The notes under the pieces were generated by a model that had not been told where the DNA came from, searched no databases, and saw only the letters and a list, made by a program, of their open reading frames with translations. A program made the position numbers and the translations under genes. DNA of 64,000 bases from Neobacillus cucumis (GTDB taxonomy: Bacteria; Bacillota; Bacilli; Bacillales_B; DSM-18226): positions 372,001 to 436,000 of the forward strand of contig NZ_JAEHGC010000003.1 of NCBI RefSeq assembly GCF_016107705.1. Direction: 5' to 3'. Each line of letters opens with the position of its first letter. Positions within the stretch are counted from its first letter, which is position 1. This document shows positions 37,174 through 46,557 of the stretch, piece by piece.

Positions 37174-38259
37174 ATGAAAAAAGTGGGAAAAGTTGCAGCG
37201 GTGATGATGACTTCCATGTTGGTATTAAGTGCTTGTAATACAACAAACTTGAAACTTGAAAAAAACGCCAATAAGACTACTCAAACGAATGTCTCTGCTA
37301 ACCATGAGAATATGACAAATATGAATAATATGAAGCATGGTAAATATGTGAATGAAAATACAATCCTACCTACACAGAAGAATATGAACGAAAAAGCTAC
37401 ACCTGTTAAAATTAAACGTACTGGTAAGCATGAGGTTAATGTAACCATGACATCAACCGTAACAGATGTGCAAGTTGCACCTGATGTATTATATAAAGCT
37501 TGGACATTCAATGGCGAAGCTCCAGGACCGGTTGTTATTGTGAATAAAGGTGATACAATCAACTTTACATTAGAAAATCATGACCCAACTGTAAATCACT
37601 CAATGGACTTCCATGCTGTGCATACTTCACCGACTAAGAATTTTGCTGATGTCAAACCGAATGAAAAAGGTACTTTCACTTATAAAGCAAGCAATGTCGG
37701 AGTATTTATGTATCACTGTGGTACTGCTCCTGTTATGATGCATATTGCGAATGGTATGGTTGGTACAATCATTGTTAAAGATAATGCAGATCCATATCCT
37801 AATAAAGTAGATAAAGAGTATGTAGTGGTTAATAATGAATGGTTCGATAGCGGCAATGCTGAAGACATGAAGAATGGAAATCCTTCTCACTATACAATGA
37901 ATGTTCGGGAACTCGCTAATGGTAAAGTTGGCGATACTCCATTCGTAGCGAAAGTTGGCGATAAGGTTCGGTTATACTTTGAAAATGTGGGTATGTCACA
38001 ACCTGTTAGCTTCCACGTTGTAGGTACAGTTTTCGATGATGTATATCTTGATGGTAACCCTTATAACCACCTTAAAGGTATGCAATCAGTTATGATTCCA
38101 GCCAGTGGTGGAGCAGTTGTTGAATTTACCGTAGTAGAAGAAGGAACATACTCAGTATTGTCTCACCAATTTGATCAGGCTATGAAAGGTTCAATTGCTA
38201 AGTTAATTGTCACTAAAGATGGTAAGCTGCCTGCACAACCTGATGAAGCTAAACATTAA
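37174..38259 (+). CDS. nirK: Copper-containing nitrite reductase, lipoprotein
   Basis: Reduces nitrite to nitric oxide with two copper sites per subunit. The signal peptide ends in lipobox LSAC (Cys21), so the enzyme should be tethered to the outer membrane face, followed by a Met/Asn/Lys-rich linker and two cupredoxin domains. All ligands align with known NirK: type 1 copper H142, C182, H190, M195; type 2 copper H147, H181, H331; catalytic D145 and H281. GGAGGAG precedes the ATG at 37174. It stands alone with no NO reductase nearby, between two copies of a structured repeat, and may detoxify nitrite rather than serve full denitrification. Confidence 0.88.
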   Translation: MKKVGKVAAVMMTSMLVLSACNTTNLKLEKNANKTTQTNVSANHENMTNMNNMKHGKYVNENTILPTQKNMNEKATPVKIKRTGKHEVNVTMTSTVTDVQVAPDVLYKAWTFNGEAPGPVVIVNKGDTINFTLENHDPTVNHSMDFHAVHTSPTKNFADVKPNEKGTFTYKASNVGVFMYHCGTAPVMMHIANGMVGTIIVKDNADPYPNKVDKEYVVVNNEWFDSGNAEDMKNGNPSHYTMNVRELANGKVGDTPFVAKVGDKVRLYFENVGMSQPVSFHVVGTVFDDVYLDGNPYNHLKGMQSVMIPASGGAVVEFTVVEEGTYSVLSHQFDQAMKGSIAKLIVTKDGKLPAQPDEAKH

Positions 38260-38310
38260 TAGGCAGGCTAAAAGCTTGAAAAATAGTTTACTAACCCCTC
38301 CCCCAAAAAA

Positions 38311-38460
38311 GAAAAGCGGATGCGCCTTGGTCAGCCCCGACAAGTGCTGGAGGGCCTGACGGTGAAGTCGTTCTTTGACTTCATCGGCAGGACCGAAGCA
38401 ACCTAGGAAAAAAGCAGTTCATTTTTTCCTTCGAGGGGCTAGGCGCAGGAGCTGGACAAT
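38311..38460. repeat. Structured dispersed repeat, copy 2 (right of nirK)
   Basis: A 150-bp copy of the element left of nirK, same orientation. It differs by point changes in the central hairpin and by about 27 extra bases near 38402-38431 that form their own perfect hairpin (AGGAAAAAA / TTTTTTCCT). Confidence 0.8.
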
Positions 38461-38497
38461 TCTCGAAGTCCAATGATATAAATTCTTATAATCTAAC

Positions 38498-38533
38498 GAA
38501 AGAAGGCTGGTTACAGTGGGCCGGCTTTCTTTC
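38498..38533 (+). terminator. Terminator downstream of nirK
   Basis: A 13-bp imperfect stem GAAAGAAGGCTGG / CCGGCTTTCTTTC with a T-rich tail. Confidence 0.7.
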
Positions 38534-38641
38534 TGTTTCAGATGTTGTCGAAAAAATTTGACTCTCATTTGACAATATTCTTCTAATCTCTCATCTAGTA
38601 TTTGTTATGGTAGAGAAAAGCTAGATTTGGGGGCGGTTAGC

Positions 38642-38812
38642 ATGCACTTTGAATTTTTGTTGGATGCAATTTTAGGAGAAAGACAAATTTTCCATATTAT
38701 CGAATGCCCTGTATGTGGATTAGAAGAAATTTATTATGAAAATGCCAAAACCCATCGGCTGATTGGCCGTGCCTGCTCTAATTGTAATTTTGTTCAGAAG
38801 TTCGATTTTTAA
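38642..38812 (+). CDS. Small zinc-ribbon-like protein (56 residues)
   Basis: Begins at ATG 38642 after GGGGGCGG; an in-frame TTG at 38627 overlaps that site and is less likely. The protein holds two CxxC pairs, CPVC and CSNC, 22 residues apart, which should bind one zinc ion. Function is unknown. A strong hairpin terminator follows. Confidence 0.7.
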   Translation: MHFEFLLDAILGERQIFHIIECPVCGLEEIYYENAKTHRLIGRACSNCNFVQKFDF

Positions 38813-38864
38813 GGATTGACCGACAACTCTCAATATTAAACAGTCGTTTTTAATAAAACTAATG

Positions 38865-38895
38865 AAAGCCTAGGATATTTTCCTAGGCTTTTTTG
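38865..38895. terminator. Bidirectional terminator
   Basis: An 11-bp perfect stem AAAGCCTAGGA / TCCTAGGCTTT followed by Ts lies between the convergent zinc-ribbon and 57-residue protein genes. Confidence 0.85.
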
Positions 38896-38901
38896 TAAAG
38901 A

Positions 38902-39075
38902 TTAAGCTTCATCACTTTGATGTGCTAGTTCAACGGCTTTACTGTTGTGGTAGATGGCTTTGACCTTTAATTTTGATTTTAGCTCCTCACAAAGACAATC
39001 CTGCTGAAGCAGTTCATTGTGGCGGTACTGAAATAAATGCCAATAATACTTTCCTTTGGTGATAAAATTTTTCAC
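38902..39075 (-). CDS. Small hypothetical protein (57 residues, GTG start)
   Basis: A short frame starting at GTG 39075, eight bases after AGGGAGG. The product is basic and rich in His and Tyr (KNFITKGKYYWHLFQYRH), with no recognised domain or signal. Its start overlaps by four bases the end of a possible upstream frame (GTGA). The good ribosome site and the following terminator support it as a real gene. Confidence 0.6.
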   Translation of the reverse strand: MKNFITKGKYYWHLFQYRHNELLQQDCLCEELKSKLKVKAIYHNSKAVELAHQSDEA

Positions 39076-39296
39076 ACATATGGCCTCCCTTTTCGTTTTA
39101 CACAAAATCGCAGGAGTGTTCGTGTTCGGTAACTGGCTGGCATTATTTTTAGAAAGAGAAAAGTAGTATTATCCTTTGCAGCGTGGTTTGGCTTTTCTTT
39201 TATAAAAAACATTAGCCCCTCTAGTTTTGCGTCACCATTTTTCAATGGGTTTGCCGTTTCGTACGATGATGTGTTATTACTAATATATTCCACCAT
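39072..39296 (-). CDS. Doubtful small ORF (74 residues)
   Basis: An open frame ending in a GTGA overlap with the start of the next small gene. The first ATG has no ribosome site; an internal ATG (residue 29) lies four bases after GAGGGG and would give 46 residues, basic near the end (RTRTLLRFCVKRKG). No family was recognised and it may be a leader or non-coding. Confidence 0.3.
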   Translation of the reverse strand: MVEYISNNTSSYETANPLKNGDAKLEGLMFFIKEKPNHAAKDNTTFLFLKIMPASYRTRTLLRFCVKRKGRPYV

Positions 39297-39322
39297 GTAA
39301 GCGTTTTAAAGGGGGAAAAGGC

Positions 39323-39712
39323 CTATCCTCTTTCATAGAGCTCAATTGGAAGTCCATCGGGATCAGCAAAAAAGGTAAACTTCTTATTTGTCAGCGGATC
39401 GACCCGAATTGCCTCCACTTCCACCTTTTGTTCGTTTAAATAGTGGACAGCCTGCTCAATTTCCTCTATTTCAAAGGCAAGATGTCTTAGCCCTGCTGAC
39501 TCCGGATAGCTCAGGCGAGCGGGCGGGTCTGGAAAGGAAAACAGCTCGATTTGGTAGTCGCCATTCACCTCAAGGTCTAACTTATAGGAATCCCGTTCCG
39601 CGCGATACACCTCATTTTTAGGAGTCAACCCTAAGATTCGAACATAAAAATCCTTTGATTTTTGATAGTCTGAACAAATGATGGCAATATGGTGGATTTT
39701 TAATAAATTCAT
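39323..39712 (-). CDS. VOC-family glyoxalase-like protein
   Basis: A 129-residue single-domain vicinal oxygen chelate protein, like lactoylglutathione-lyase-related GloA2 proteins. Metal-binding positions are visible: His8 in KIHHIAI, Glu in the IELFSF strand, His in GLRHLAFE and Glu in PIELYE. The substrate, which may be an aldehyde adduct or a different small molecule, cannot be told from sequence. It is transcribed alone with GAGGG before the ATG. Confidence 0.8.
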   Translation of the reverse strand: MNLLKIHHIAIICSDYQKSKDFYVRILGLTPKNEVYRAERDSYKLDLEVNGDYQIELFSFPDPPARLSYPESAGLRHLAFEIEEIEQAVHYLNEQKVEVEAIRVDPLTNKKFTFFADPDGLPIELYERG

Positions 39713-39884
39713 TGAAAATCCCTCTTTCGATTTAGGTTTTTTAACAGTAAATTAGGGATTTGCCCCCAAATTTGCTTGAAAGCTTATTTCTACCTGCGTA
39801 AGTTGACCTTTTATCTGCGTTCCCGGCTTATTTTTCTGCGATAAAAGCCATTTTATCTACGTAAATGTTTTTTCAAAAAAATAG

Positions 39885-39925
39885 GCTGTTTCAAAAATCC
39901 ACTTTTGATGGCTTTTTGAAACAGC
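39885..39925 (-). terminator. Terminator of wecB
   Basis: A perfect 13-bp stem GCTGTTTCAAAAA / TTTTTGAAACAGC lies just past the wecB stop codon. Imperfect TTATCTGCGTAA-like repeats fill the space to its left (about 39785-39870). Confidence 0.75.
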
Positions 39926-39931
39926 TACTGA

Positions 39932-41077
39932 TTATTTTTCACCCAGGTTAGCTGGTCTTTCCTTTTTAACGCCAAAATGATAAAGAATTGCCTCAACAAT
40001 TCGTTCGGAGGCATGGCCGTCGCCGTATGGGTTTGACGCCTTCGCCATTTTATCATGGGCCTGCTCGTCAGTTAAAAGTTCATCGGCAAGCTGAAAAATC
40101 GTTTCCTCCTCGGTTCCGGCAAGCTTTAAGGTTCCCGCTTCGACTCCTTCCGGGCGCTCAGTGGTGTCGCGCAAAACTAGTACTGGCACACCTAATGATG
40201 GTGCCTCCTCCTGCACACCGCCTGAGTCGGTTAAAATTAAGTACGCTCTTGAAGCGAAATTATGGAAATCAATCACATCAAGTGGTTCAATTAAGTGAAT
40301 TCGATTGTTCTCACCGAGAATTCGGCCGGCAATTTCACGGACTACCGGATTCATATGAACCGGATAGACAACCTGGATATCTTCATGTTTTTCAACCAAT
40401 CTTCTGATGGCGGTAAACATATTTTCCATCGGTTTACCAGTATTTTCACGACGATGGGCCGTCATTAACACTAAACGGCTGCTTCCTAATTGATCAAGTA
40501 CCGCATGGGAGTATTCTTTTTTCACCGTCGTGCTTAACGCATCAATGGCAGTATTTCCGGTGACAAAAATAGCTTCTTCTTTTTTATTTTCGATTAGTAG
40601 GTTTTGTTTGGACTGGGCTGTCGGTGCAAAATGCAGGTCGGCCAAGACTCCCGTCAGTTGGCGGTTCATTTCCTCCGGATAGGGTGAATATTTATTCCTA
40701 GTCCGCAGCCCGGCCTCGACGTGGCCAATTGGAATCGAATGATAGAAGGCAGCAAGGCTTGCAACAAAAGTGGTCGTTGTATCGCCATGAACGAGGACAA
40801 TATCCGGCTTCACTTCCTGAAATACTTCATTTAAGCCTTCTAAGCTGCGGGTTGTCACATCAATCAGGGACTGCCTAGCCTTCATAATGTTTAAATCGTA
40901 ATCAGGGGTAATCTGAAAAATATGTAAAACCTGGTCCAGCATTTCCCTGTGCTGTGCTGTTACCGTCACGATTGATTGGATTTGTTCATGGTTTTTCTCA
41001 AGTTCCTTTACAAGTGGAGCCATTTTTATGGCCTCCGGTCTTGTTCCAAAAACGGTCATTACCTTAATTTTCTCCAT
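39932..41077 (-). CDS. wecB: UDP-N-acetylglucosamine 2-epimerase (non-hydrolysing)
   Basis: Interconverts UDP-GlcNAc and UDP-ManNAc in the cytoplasm; UDP-ManNAc feeds the linkage unit of wall teichoic acid and other surface polymers. The protein begins KVMTVFGTRPEAIKMAPLV, has VHGDTTTT and GHVEAGLRT near the active site, and closes with LTDSGGVQEEAP and LRDTTERPEG, all family signatures. The ATG at 41077 (381 residues) is preferred as GGAGG lies seven bases upstream; an ATG at 41122 adds 15 atypical residues. Confidence 0.94.
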   Translation of the reverse strand: MEKIKVMTVFGTRPEAIKMAPLVKELEKNHEQIQSIVTVTAQHREMLDQVLHIFQITPDYDLNIMKARQSLIDVTTRSLEGLNEVFQEVKPDIVLVHGDTTTTFVASLAAFYHSIPIGHVEAGLRTRNKYSPYPEEMNRQLTGVLADLHFAPTAQSKQNLLIENKKEEAIFVTGNTAIDALSTTVKKEYSHAVLDQLGSSRLVLMTAHRRENTGKPMENMFTAIRRLVEKHEDIQVVYPVHMNPVVREIAGRILGENNRIHLIEPLDVIDFHNFASRAYLILTDSGGVQEEAPSLGVPVLVLRDTTERPEGVEAGTLKLAGTEEETIFQLADELLTDEQAHDKMAKASNPYGDGHASERIVEAILYHFGVKKERPANLGEK

Positions 41078-41385
41078 ATAAGCCTCCAAAGTGTATCTAC
41101 TGACAAAATCGTCCAACTTCATGATACCAAATTTTATAAAAAGGACAAAGGAAATCAGGTCAAGGGTCGGGGTTTTTGTGGAGTTTTCCAGTCTATTTTT
41201 GAGTCTAAATCCTTAGAAATTTCCATTTAAACTAGATGATATTTTTGTTATTCTAGAGAATGGCGTCACGGTTACAAATAACTTTCTCACAAGGTTGTAA
41301 CTTCGCATTTTTATGAACGTCAAAAAACATAGGGGCATTTCTTGTAGGCTCCCTTGTATCATTTTATCAAAAAGGAAGTTTTGAA

Positions 41386-42207
41386 ATGTTTAAATTATTG
41401 TCAACAGGGGCATGTTGTATTGTCCTAACGGTTTCTTTAGCGGCCTGTAGCTTTACTGGCCAGAATGCCGAACAAAAGTCAAAGGAAACAAATCAACCGA
41501 AGACGGAGCATACGACTCCTTCAAAAAACGATACAAATACTGGAACAAAACCTGATCAGCAAAACCAACATAAAACAGAAAGCCCTAAAAAACCGAAGGG
41601 CAACAGCATCCAGACAGTTTCAAACCCAGAGAGCATCCCGGTTCTAGTGAATAAGCAAAATAAGCTTCCGGATACTTATAATCCTAAGGACTTAGTTGCT
41701 ACAAAAGTGGATTTTGTCGGGGCCCCAGTGGGATCAGATAAGCGGAAAATGCGCAAGGAAGCAGCCGATGCACTGCAAAAGCTGTTTGCCGGAGCGAAGG
41801 AAGATGGAGTGACCCTGTTGGGTGTGTCGGCCTACCGTTCACACGTTACCCAGGTTGCTTTATTTAATACCTATGTGAAACGGGATGGCTATGAAAAGGC
41901 ACGGACTTACAGTGCGCTGCCGGGAACGAGCGAGCATGAAACTGGCCTTGCCATTGATGTGACCGGGGGAAATGGAAGATGTGCTGCTTCCGATTGCTTC
42001 GGCGGAACAAAAGAAGCCGTTTGGCTAGACAAGCATGTGGCGGAGTACGGCTTTATTATCCGTTACCCTAAAGGGAAAGAAGGAATAACCGGCTATCAAT
42101 ACGAACCTTGGCATATCCGATACGTAGGCAAAGAAATTGCATCCGAAATCATGGACAAGGGAATTACCTTAGAAGAATATTATAATGCGACACCGGTAAA
42201 CAAATAG
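41386..42207 (+). CDS. D-Ala-D-Ala carboxypeptidase lipoprotein (VanY, M15B)
   Basis: A 273-residue zinc peptidase that should trim terminal D-Ala from peptidoglycan stems on the outer membrane face. The signal peptide ends in lipobox LAAC (Cys21), followed by a long Lys/Asn/Gln linker to about residue 85. The M15B motifs are intact: SAYRSH, the zinc site SEHETGLAIDV (His and Asp), and EPWHIRYVG with the catalytic Glu and third ligand His. AAAGGAAG precedes the ATG. A long perfect palindrome follows the stop codon. Confidence 0.9.
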   Translation: MFKLLSTGACCIVLTVSLAACSFTGQNAEQKSKETNQPKTEHTTPSKNDTNTGTKPDQQNQHKTESPKKPKGNSIQTVSNPESIPVLVNKQNKLPDTYNPKDLVATKVDFVGAPVGSDKRKMRKEAADALQKLFAGAKEDGVTLLGVSAYRSHVTQVALFNTYVKRDGYEKARTYSALPGTSEHETGLAIDVTGGNGRCAASDCFGGTKEAVWLDKHVAEYGFIIRYPKGKEGITGYQYEPWHIRYVGKEIASEIMDKGITLEEYYNATPVNK

Positions 42208-42216
42208 CGGAGGGGA

Positions 42217-42265
42217 ATTCGACAAAAATCGGGTGGTGCCAGGCACCACCCGATTTTTGTCGAAT
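42217..42265. repeat. 49-bp perfect palindrome
   Basis: Two 24-base arms around a single base, between the convergent VanY lipoprotein and yaaN genes. The centre reads GGTGCCAGGCACC, close to the GGTGCCTGTCACC hairpin of the 55-bp elements further right. It can act as a bidirectional terminator, though neither side has a strong T-run beyond the arm. Confidence 0.75.
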
Positions 42266-42266
42266 G

Positions 42267-43445
42267 TTATTTCCCCTTGATTTCAAGGAGTTTTAGTCTT
42301 AGGTCATTTTCCATAGCAGCGAGTTCTTGTTCGGCGATGCGGCGTTTGTTGCGGCCTTCTTCTTGGATGCGCATGGTTTCTTCTAATGTTGTGATCAGGC
42401 TTTCTTGGGTTTTCTTTAAGGTTTCGATGTCGACTAGGCCACGTTCATTTTCCTTGGCGGTTTCAATCGTATTGGTTTTCAGCATTTCGGCATTTTTTAG
42501 CAATAGCTCGTTAGTCGTCTTGGAAACCTGTTTTTGGGCCTCAACGGCATGGCGCTGTCGAATTAACGTCAAAGCAATCGCCACTTGATTTTTCCAGAGC
42601 GGAATGGCCGTTACAATCGAAGACTGGATTTTTTCCACTAGTGCTTGGTTTGTATTTTGAATCAGCCGGATTTGCGGTGCACTCTGGATCGTAATTTCAC
42701 GGCTTAGCTTCAAATCGTATAAGCGTTTATCCAATCGGTCAGCGAATTGGAGCATATCATTGACCTCTTGGAACTTCATTTGGTCATTGGTTGCCTCCGC
42801 CACTTTCCGTAGTTGTGGAATGGTTTTTTCATGCATTTCTTCAAGCTTGATCTCCCCTGCGGCAATATACACATTTAACGCATGAAAGTATTCTTTATTG
42901 GTTTCATAAAGCTGCTCAAGCAATTTGATATCCGACATCAGCACATTTTTGCTGCGCTCTAGTTTTACGGTGATTCGATCAATTTGTACCCCTGTTTTTT
43001 GATATTTGGAAAGCACCTCTTGCATCGAGCTTGAAATTTTTCCAAACATACGGGCAAAAAAGGACGGCTTGCCCTCCTTTAGTTCATCCGGATTGACCTG
43101 GTTCAGATGCTTCATTAAATCATTGATAATCTCGCCTATTTCCCCGACATCCTTCTTTTGAACATGCTCAAGCATCGCATGGGAGAAGGATAACAGTTTC
43201 CCTTGTGCCTGTGTACCATATAAAATCATCGCCTGGTGGTTGGCCGGGTCAATTTGCTCTGCAATCTGATAAGCCCTTGCCCGATTTTCCTCGGGAATGA
43301 CATCAATGAGTTTTACCGGCCTGTCATCTGACTGGGTCTTCTGAAGGACAGCTTTTTGCACCGGGGAGGTTTCTAGGTCGCCGAATGGATCAGCGAGAAT
43401 GTCGTCTAATAAATTTCCCGTTTTATTTACATTGTTTTCGTTCAT
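42267..43445 (-). CDS. yaaN: TelA/YaaN-family toxic anion resistance protein
   Basis: A 392-residue, largely helical cytoplasmic protein of the TelA family, named for tellurite resistance; its true role is unclear. Coiled-coil stretches fill much of the chain, and family segments such as [17 protein letters not shown] near residue 285 are present. The ATG at 43445 overlaps the xpaC stop in ATGA and is preceded by AGGTGG. The order xpaC-yaaN matches B. subtilis, supporting both names. Confidence 0.88.
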   Translation of the reverse strand: MNENNVNKTGNLLDDILADPFGDLETSPVQKAVLQKTQSDDRPVKLIDVIPEENRARAYQIAEQIDPANHQAMILYGTQAQGKLLSFSHAMLEHVQKKDVGEIGEIINDLMKHLNQVNPDELKEGKPSFFARMFGKISSSMQEVLSKYQKTGVQIDRITVKLERSKNVLMSDIKLLEQLYETNKEYFHALNVYIAAGEIKLEEMHEKTIPQLRKVAEATNDQMKFQEVNDMLQFADRLDKRLYDLKLSREITIQSAPQIRLIQNTNQALVEKIQSSIVTAIPLWKNQVAIALTLIRQRHAVEAQKQVSKTTNELLLKNAEMLKTNTIETAKENERGLVDIETLKKTQESLITTLEETMRIQEEGRNKRRIAEQELAAMENDLRLKLLEIKGK

Positions 43446-44098
43446 TTCAACCACCTGTTTTCATCGTCGAATTTTGCTTCTTTTTCCTTCTTAATCGTGT
43501 GTTTTGCCACATCAATTTCGAAATTCAAATGATCGATATCATCGGAAATTAGCTTATACAAATCCTCTTCCAACGTTTTGTTCAATTCACTTACCGTTCT
43601 CCTCGTCTCGGCTAACGACCGTTCAAGTTCCACATTCTTTTTTGGCTGTGTCGAGAGGAATCCGTAGGTTTCGGAAAGCTCTACCACAGAGTCTAGATGG
43701 GAAAAATAAAAGGGCTCTGCTTTATAAAAGCGTTTTGGTTCCTTCATCGTGATGTTATATATTTTTTTTGTGATTCGATGTATTTCAATTCTTTGCTTAA
43801 CGGAAGTAATATCGCGAACTCCGAAAAGTGCCTTATTCAAGCGGCGGATTTTTTTCTTGGCCTCTGATAAATTTTTCATAATATATAAATATTCTTTTCG
43901 AGTTAACCGATGCTTTTTCAAAAATCGTGTTTGCATATACAAGCCAAGGAATAAATGTGTGATGACCCCGGCAGCAATTGCAAATGCACTGGAAAGCAGG
44001 AAGGGTTGATTAACCGGAAAAAAGCTAATCAGCCAAACAATGACCGTCATCGGTACGGCGACAAACGATCGAATAATCAACGAAATGATTGGGTTCAT
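43442..44098 (-). CDS. xpaC: XpaC-family membrane protein
   Basis: A 218-residue protein with two N-terminal membrane helices (about 5-25 and 33-52) and a long charged helical tail. The family was named for hydrolysis of 5-bromo-4-chloroindolyl phosphate, but a direct enzymatic function is doubtful. It is coupled to yaaN by a four-base overlap, as in B. subtilis, so the pair probably acts together at the membrane, perhaps in stress responses. AGGAG precedes the ATG. Confidence 0.8.
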   Translation of the reverse strand: MNPIISLIIRSFVAVPMTVIVWLISFFPVNQPFLLSSAFAIAAGVITHLFLGLYMQTRFLKKHRLTRKEYLYIMKNLSEAKKKIRRLNKALFGVRDITSVKQRIEIHRITKKIYNITMKEPKRFYKAEPFYFSHLDSVVELSETYGFLSTQPKKNVELERSLAETRRTVSELNKTLEEDLYKLISDDIDHLNFEIDVAKHTIKKEKEAKFDDENRWLK

Positions 44099-44389
44099 GT
44101 TAAATCGACTCCTGACCTTAATAGTCCTCTTTATTCATACGAGCAACATGGAAAGAATGTTTCATTCTATTGTAAAAATCATCTACTGCTCTTCCATATT
44201 TCAACAATACACGAAAAAAATCCTGCTTTCCATTGACCCGGAAATGTAAAAAAGACTAAGACCTGAGACGTATATACTAGCTTATGTGGCAACGAAATGA
44301 ATATTGTTAATTCCCCCTTACAATCCCTCCCAAAAATTTGATATTATAATAGGAAAAGCAGCTTAAAGATTTTTTGAGGGAGATACACA

Positions 44390-45148
44390 ATGAATCATAA
44401 AAATAAAACGGTTGTCCGTTCAATGGATATTTTAAATTTATTTAAAAATCATTCGGCCTTAACCTTTCAAGAAATGATTGATCTATCAGGGATTCCGAAA
44501 ACGTCCGTTTATCGAATGTTAATGTCCTTAGAAGAAATGGAGTTTTTAGAAAAGGGGACGGATAACAAATATCGCTTAGGGCTGCTTTTTCTTAAGTTCG
44601 GTCACCTCGTTTCATCCAGACTGGATATCCGAAAAATTGCCTATCCAATTATGCAGGAGCTGCATGATGATGTAGGGGAAGCGATCAACCTTATCGTTAA
44701 GCAAGGCGAAGAGGCAATCTATATAGAAAAAATTGATACAAACCAAAAGGTTCGTTTATATACCGCCATTGGCAGAAGGAGCCCGTTGTATGCGGGTGCT
44801 TGCGCTCGTACCATTTTATCTTTTTTACCTGAGCAAGAAATACAAAGTTATCTGGATTCAGCTGAGTTTAAATCTTTTGCGAAGGGAACAATTACCGATA
44901 AGGATGAGCTGTTGAGAACGATTCGTCAAGCACAGGAAAATGGGTATACGATTAGTTATTCGGAGTTAGAGGATCACACGGCAGCGATTGCGGCACCGAT
45001 TTTCGACCATAAAGGTGACGTTATTGCCGGCATGAGTATTGCAGGAATTGAAGCCAATTATCAAAATGAAAACATCCGGATTTTCTCTGAAAAACTAAAA
45101 GCTGCAACAGATGAAATTTCTAAACGGCTGGGTTATAGCCAGACATAA
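44390..45148 (+). CDS. IclR-family transcriptional regulator (KipR-like)
   Basis: A 252-residue regulator with an N-terminal winged helix (residues about 5-65, MIDLSGIPKTSVYRML recognition helix) and a C-terminal effector domain (about 80-250; AIGRRSPLYAGACARTIL and AGMSIAG signatures). In B. subtilis the IclR-type KipR controls the kip/ycs operon, whose counterparts lie next door, so it probably represses the pxp genes here. GAGGGAG precedes the ATG, and the gene converges on accC with a shared terminator. Confidence 0.87.
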   Translation: MNHKNKTVVRSMDILNLFKNHSALTFQEMIDLSGIPKTSVYRMLMSLEEMEFLEKGTDNKYRLGLLFLKFGHLVSSRLDIRKIAYPIMQELHDDVGEAINLIVKQGEEAIYIEKIDTNQKVRLYTAIGRRSPLYAGACARTILSFLPEQEIQSYLDSAEFKSFAKGTITDKDELLRTIRQAQENGYTISYSELEDHTAAIAAPIFDHKGDVIAGMSIAGIEANYQNENIRIFSEKLKAATDEISKRLGYSQT

Positions 45149-45151
45149 AAA

Positions 45152-45199
45152 AACATCCTCTATGTACCTGGATTGACAGGAAATAGAGGATGTTTTTTT
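45152..45199. terminator. Bidirectional terminator
   Basis: A perfect 12-bp stem AACATCCTCTAT / ATAGAGGATGTT with a T-run lies between the convergent IclR and accC genes. Confidence 0.9.
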
Positions 45200-46556
45200 A
45201 GTCGTTTTCTATGTCTAATGAGTAAGTCTCAAGAAAATTTGTATTAAATTCTCCACTGGTAAAAACATCATTTTTCAGAAGTGCTTGATGGAATGGAATC
45301 GTTGTCGCAACCCCTTTTACCGTAAACTCATCTAAAGCACGAAGCATTTTCTGAATCGCTTCGTTTCTGGTCCTTCCATGGACAATTAATTTTGCGACCA
45401 TCGAATCATAAAACGGCGGGATTTGATAGCCTGCATAAATGGCGGAATCAACCCGGACCCCAAACCCTCCCGGTAAGCAGTACTCTTCGATTTTACCTGG
45501 TGAAGGCATGAAATTTTTGGCGGGATTTTCCGCATTAATTCTGCATTCAATCGCCCAGCCGCCCATGGTTACATCCGCTTGCTTCAACCTAAGCGGCTCG
45601 CCTGAGGCAATGCGAATTTGTTCTTGAATCAAATCAACCCCTGTGACCATCTCTGTAACGGGATGCTCAACCTGAATCCGCGTATTCATCTCCATAAAAT
45701 AGAAGCGATCTTCCTTGTAATCATAGATAAATTCAACGGTTCCCGCACCAACGTAATCAACCGCTTTTGCTGCTTGAACAGCCGCTTCCCCCATCTTTTC
45801 CCGAGTTTTCGCTGAAAGAGCTGGCGACGGGGTTTCTTCCACGAGTTTTTGCATTCTCCGTTGAATCGTACAATCGCGTTCCCCTAAGTGGATTACATTT
45901 CCGTATGTATCTGCAAGAATCTGAATTTCAATATGACGAAAATCTTCGATGAATTTTTCCAGATACACTTCAGGATTCCCGAATGCGGTTTTCGCTTCCT
46001 GCTGGGTCATTTCAATTCCTTTAGCTAATTCCTCTTCATTGCGTGCAACACGGATTCCTTTTCCACCGCCGCCTGCAGTGGCTTTAATGATGACCGGAAA
46101 GCCTATTTTTCTAGCAATCTCTAAACCATCTGCACGATCCTTTATTGTTCCATTTGAACCGGGTACAATCGGGACACCGGCATTCTTCATCGTGTCTCTT
46201 GCGATATCCTTGATGCCCATTTTTCGAATCGATTCTGGAGATGGGCCGATAAATTCAATGTCACACTTACGGCAATATTCAGCGAAATCCGCATTTTCGG
46301 CAAGAAATCCATATCCGGGATGGATTCCATCTGCCTTTGTTAAGGTAGCTATACCGAGAATATGCTCCATATTAAGGTAACTCTCTTTTGAAGGCGCTCT
46401 GCCGATACAGTACGCTTCATCTGCAAGCTTCACATGGAGCGCCTCCCGATCCGCTTCCGAAAAAACAGCAATCGTTTGAATATCCATTTCTTTACATGCA
46501 CGAATAATCCGGACAGCGATTTCCCCGCGATTGGCAATAAGGATTTTTTTTAGCAA
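45198..46556 (-). CDS. accC: Biotin carboxylase subunit
   Basis: Carboxylates biotin carried by AccB using ATP and bicarbonate. The 452-residue chain begins [16 protein letters not shown] and has the ATP-grasp glycine loop [15 protein letters not shown], the [15 protein letters not shown] active-site block and a normal C-terminal domain. The TTG at 46556 is preferred as GGTGG lies five bases upstream; TTG 46568 and GTG 46565 are also in frame. It is the last gene of pxpB-pxpC-accB-accC, so this copy probably serves a cluster-specific carboxylase rather than fatty-acid synthesis. Confidence 0.9.
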   Translation of the reverse strand: MLKKILIANRGEIAVRIIRACKEMDIQTIAVFSEADREALHVKLADEAYCIGRAPSKESYLNMEHILGIATLTKADGIHPGYGFLAENADFAEYCRKCDIEFIGPSPESIRKMGIKDIARDTMKNAGVPIVPGSNGTIKDRADGLEIARKIGFPVIIKATAGGGGKGIRVARNEEELAKGIEMTQQEAKTAFGNPEVYLEKFIEDFRHIEIQILADTYGNVIHLGERDCTIQRRMQKLVEETPSPALSAKTREKMGEAAVQAAKAVDYVGAGTVEFIYDYKEDRFYFMEMNTRIQVEHPVTEMVTGVDLIQEQIRIASGEPLRLKQADVTMGGWAIECRINAENPAKNFMPSPGKIEEYCLPGGFGVRVDSAIYAGYQIPPFYDSMVAKLIVHGRTRNEAIQKMLRALDEFTVKGVATTIPFHQALLKNDVFTSGEFNTNFLETYSLDIEND

Positions 46557-46557
46557 A

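Larger units (their letters stand above)
38260..38641. other. Intergenic region downstream of nirK
   Basis: Contains the second structured repeat (38311-38460) and a terminator (38498-38533). The nirK transcript would read through the repeat before terminating. Confidence 0.5.

Noticed and set aside
39785..39870. Imperfect TTATCTGCGTAA-like repeats considered as a CRISPR or operator array
   Set aside because: Units are irregular in length and spacing with no unique spacers; they look like the AT-rich intergenic filler common in Bacillus relatives.
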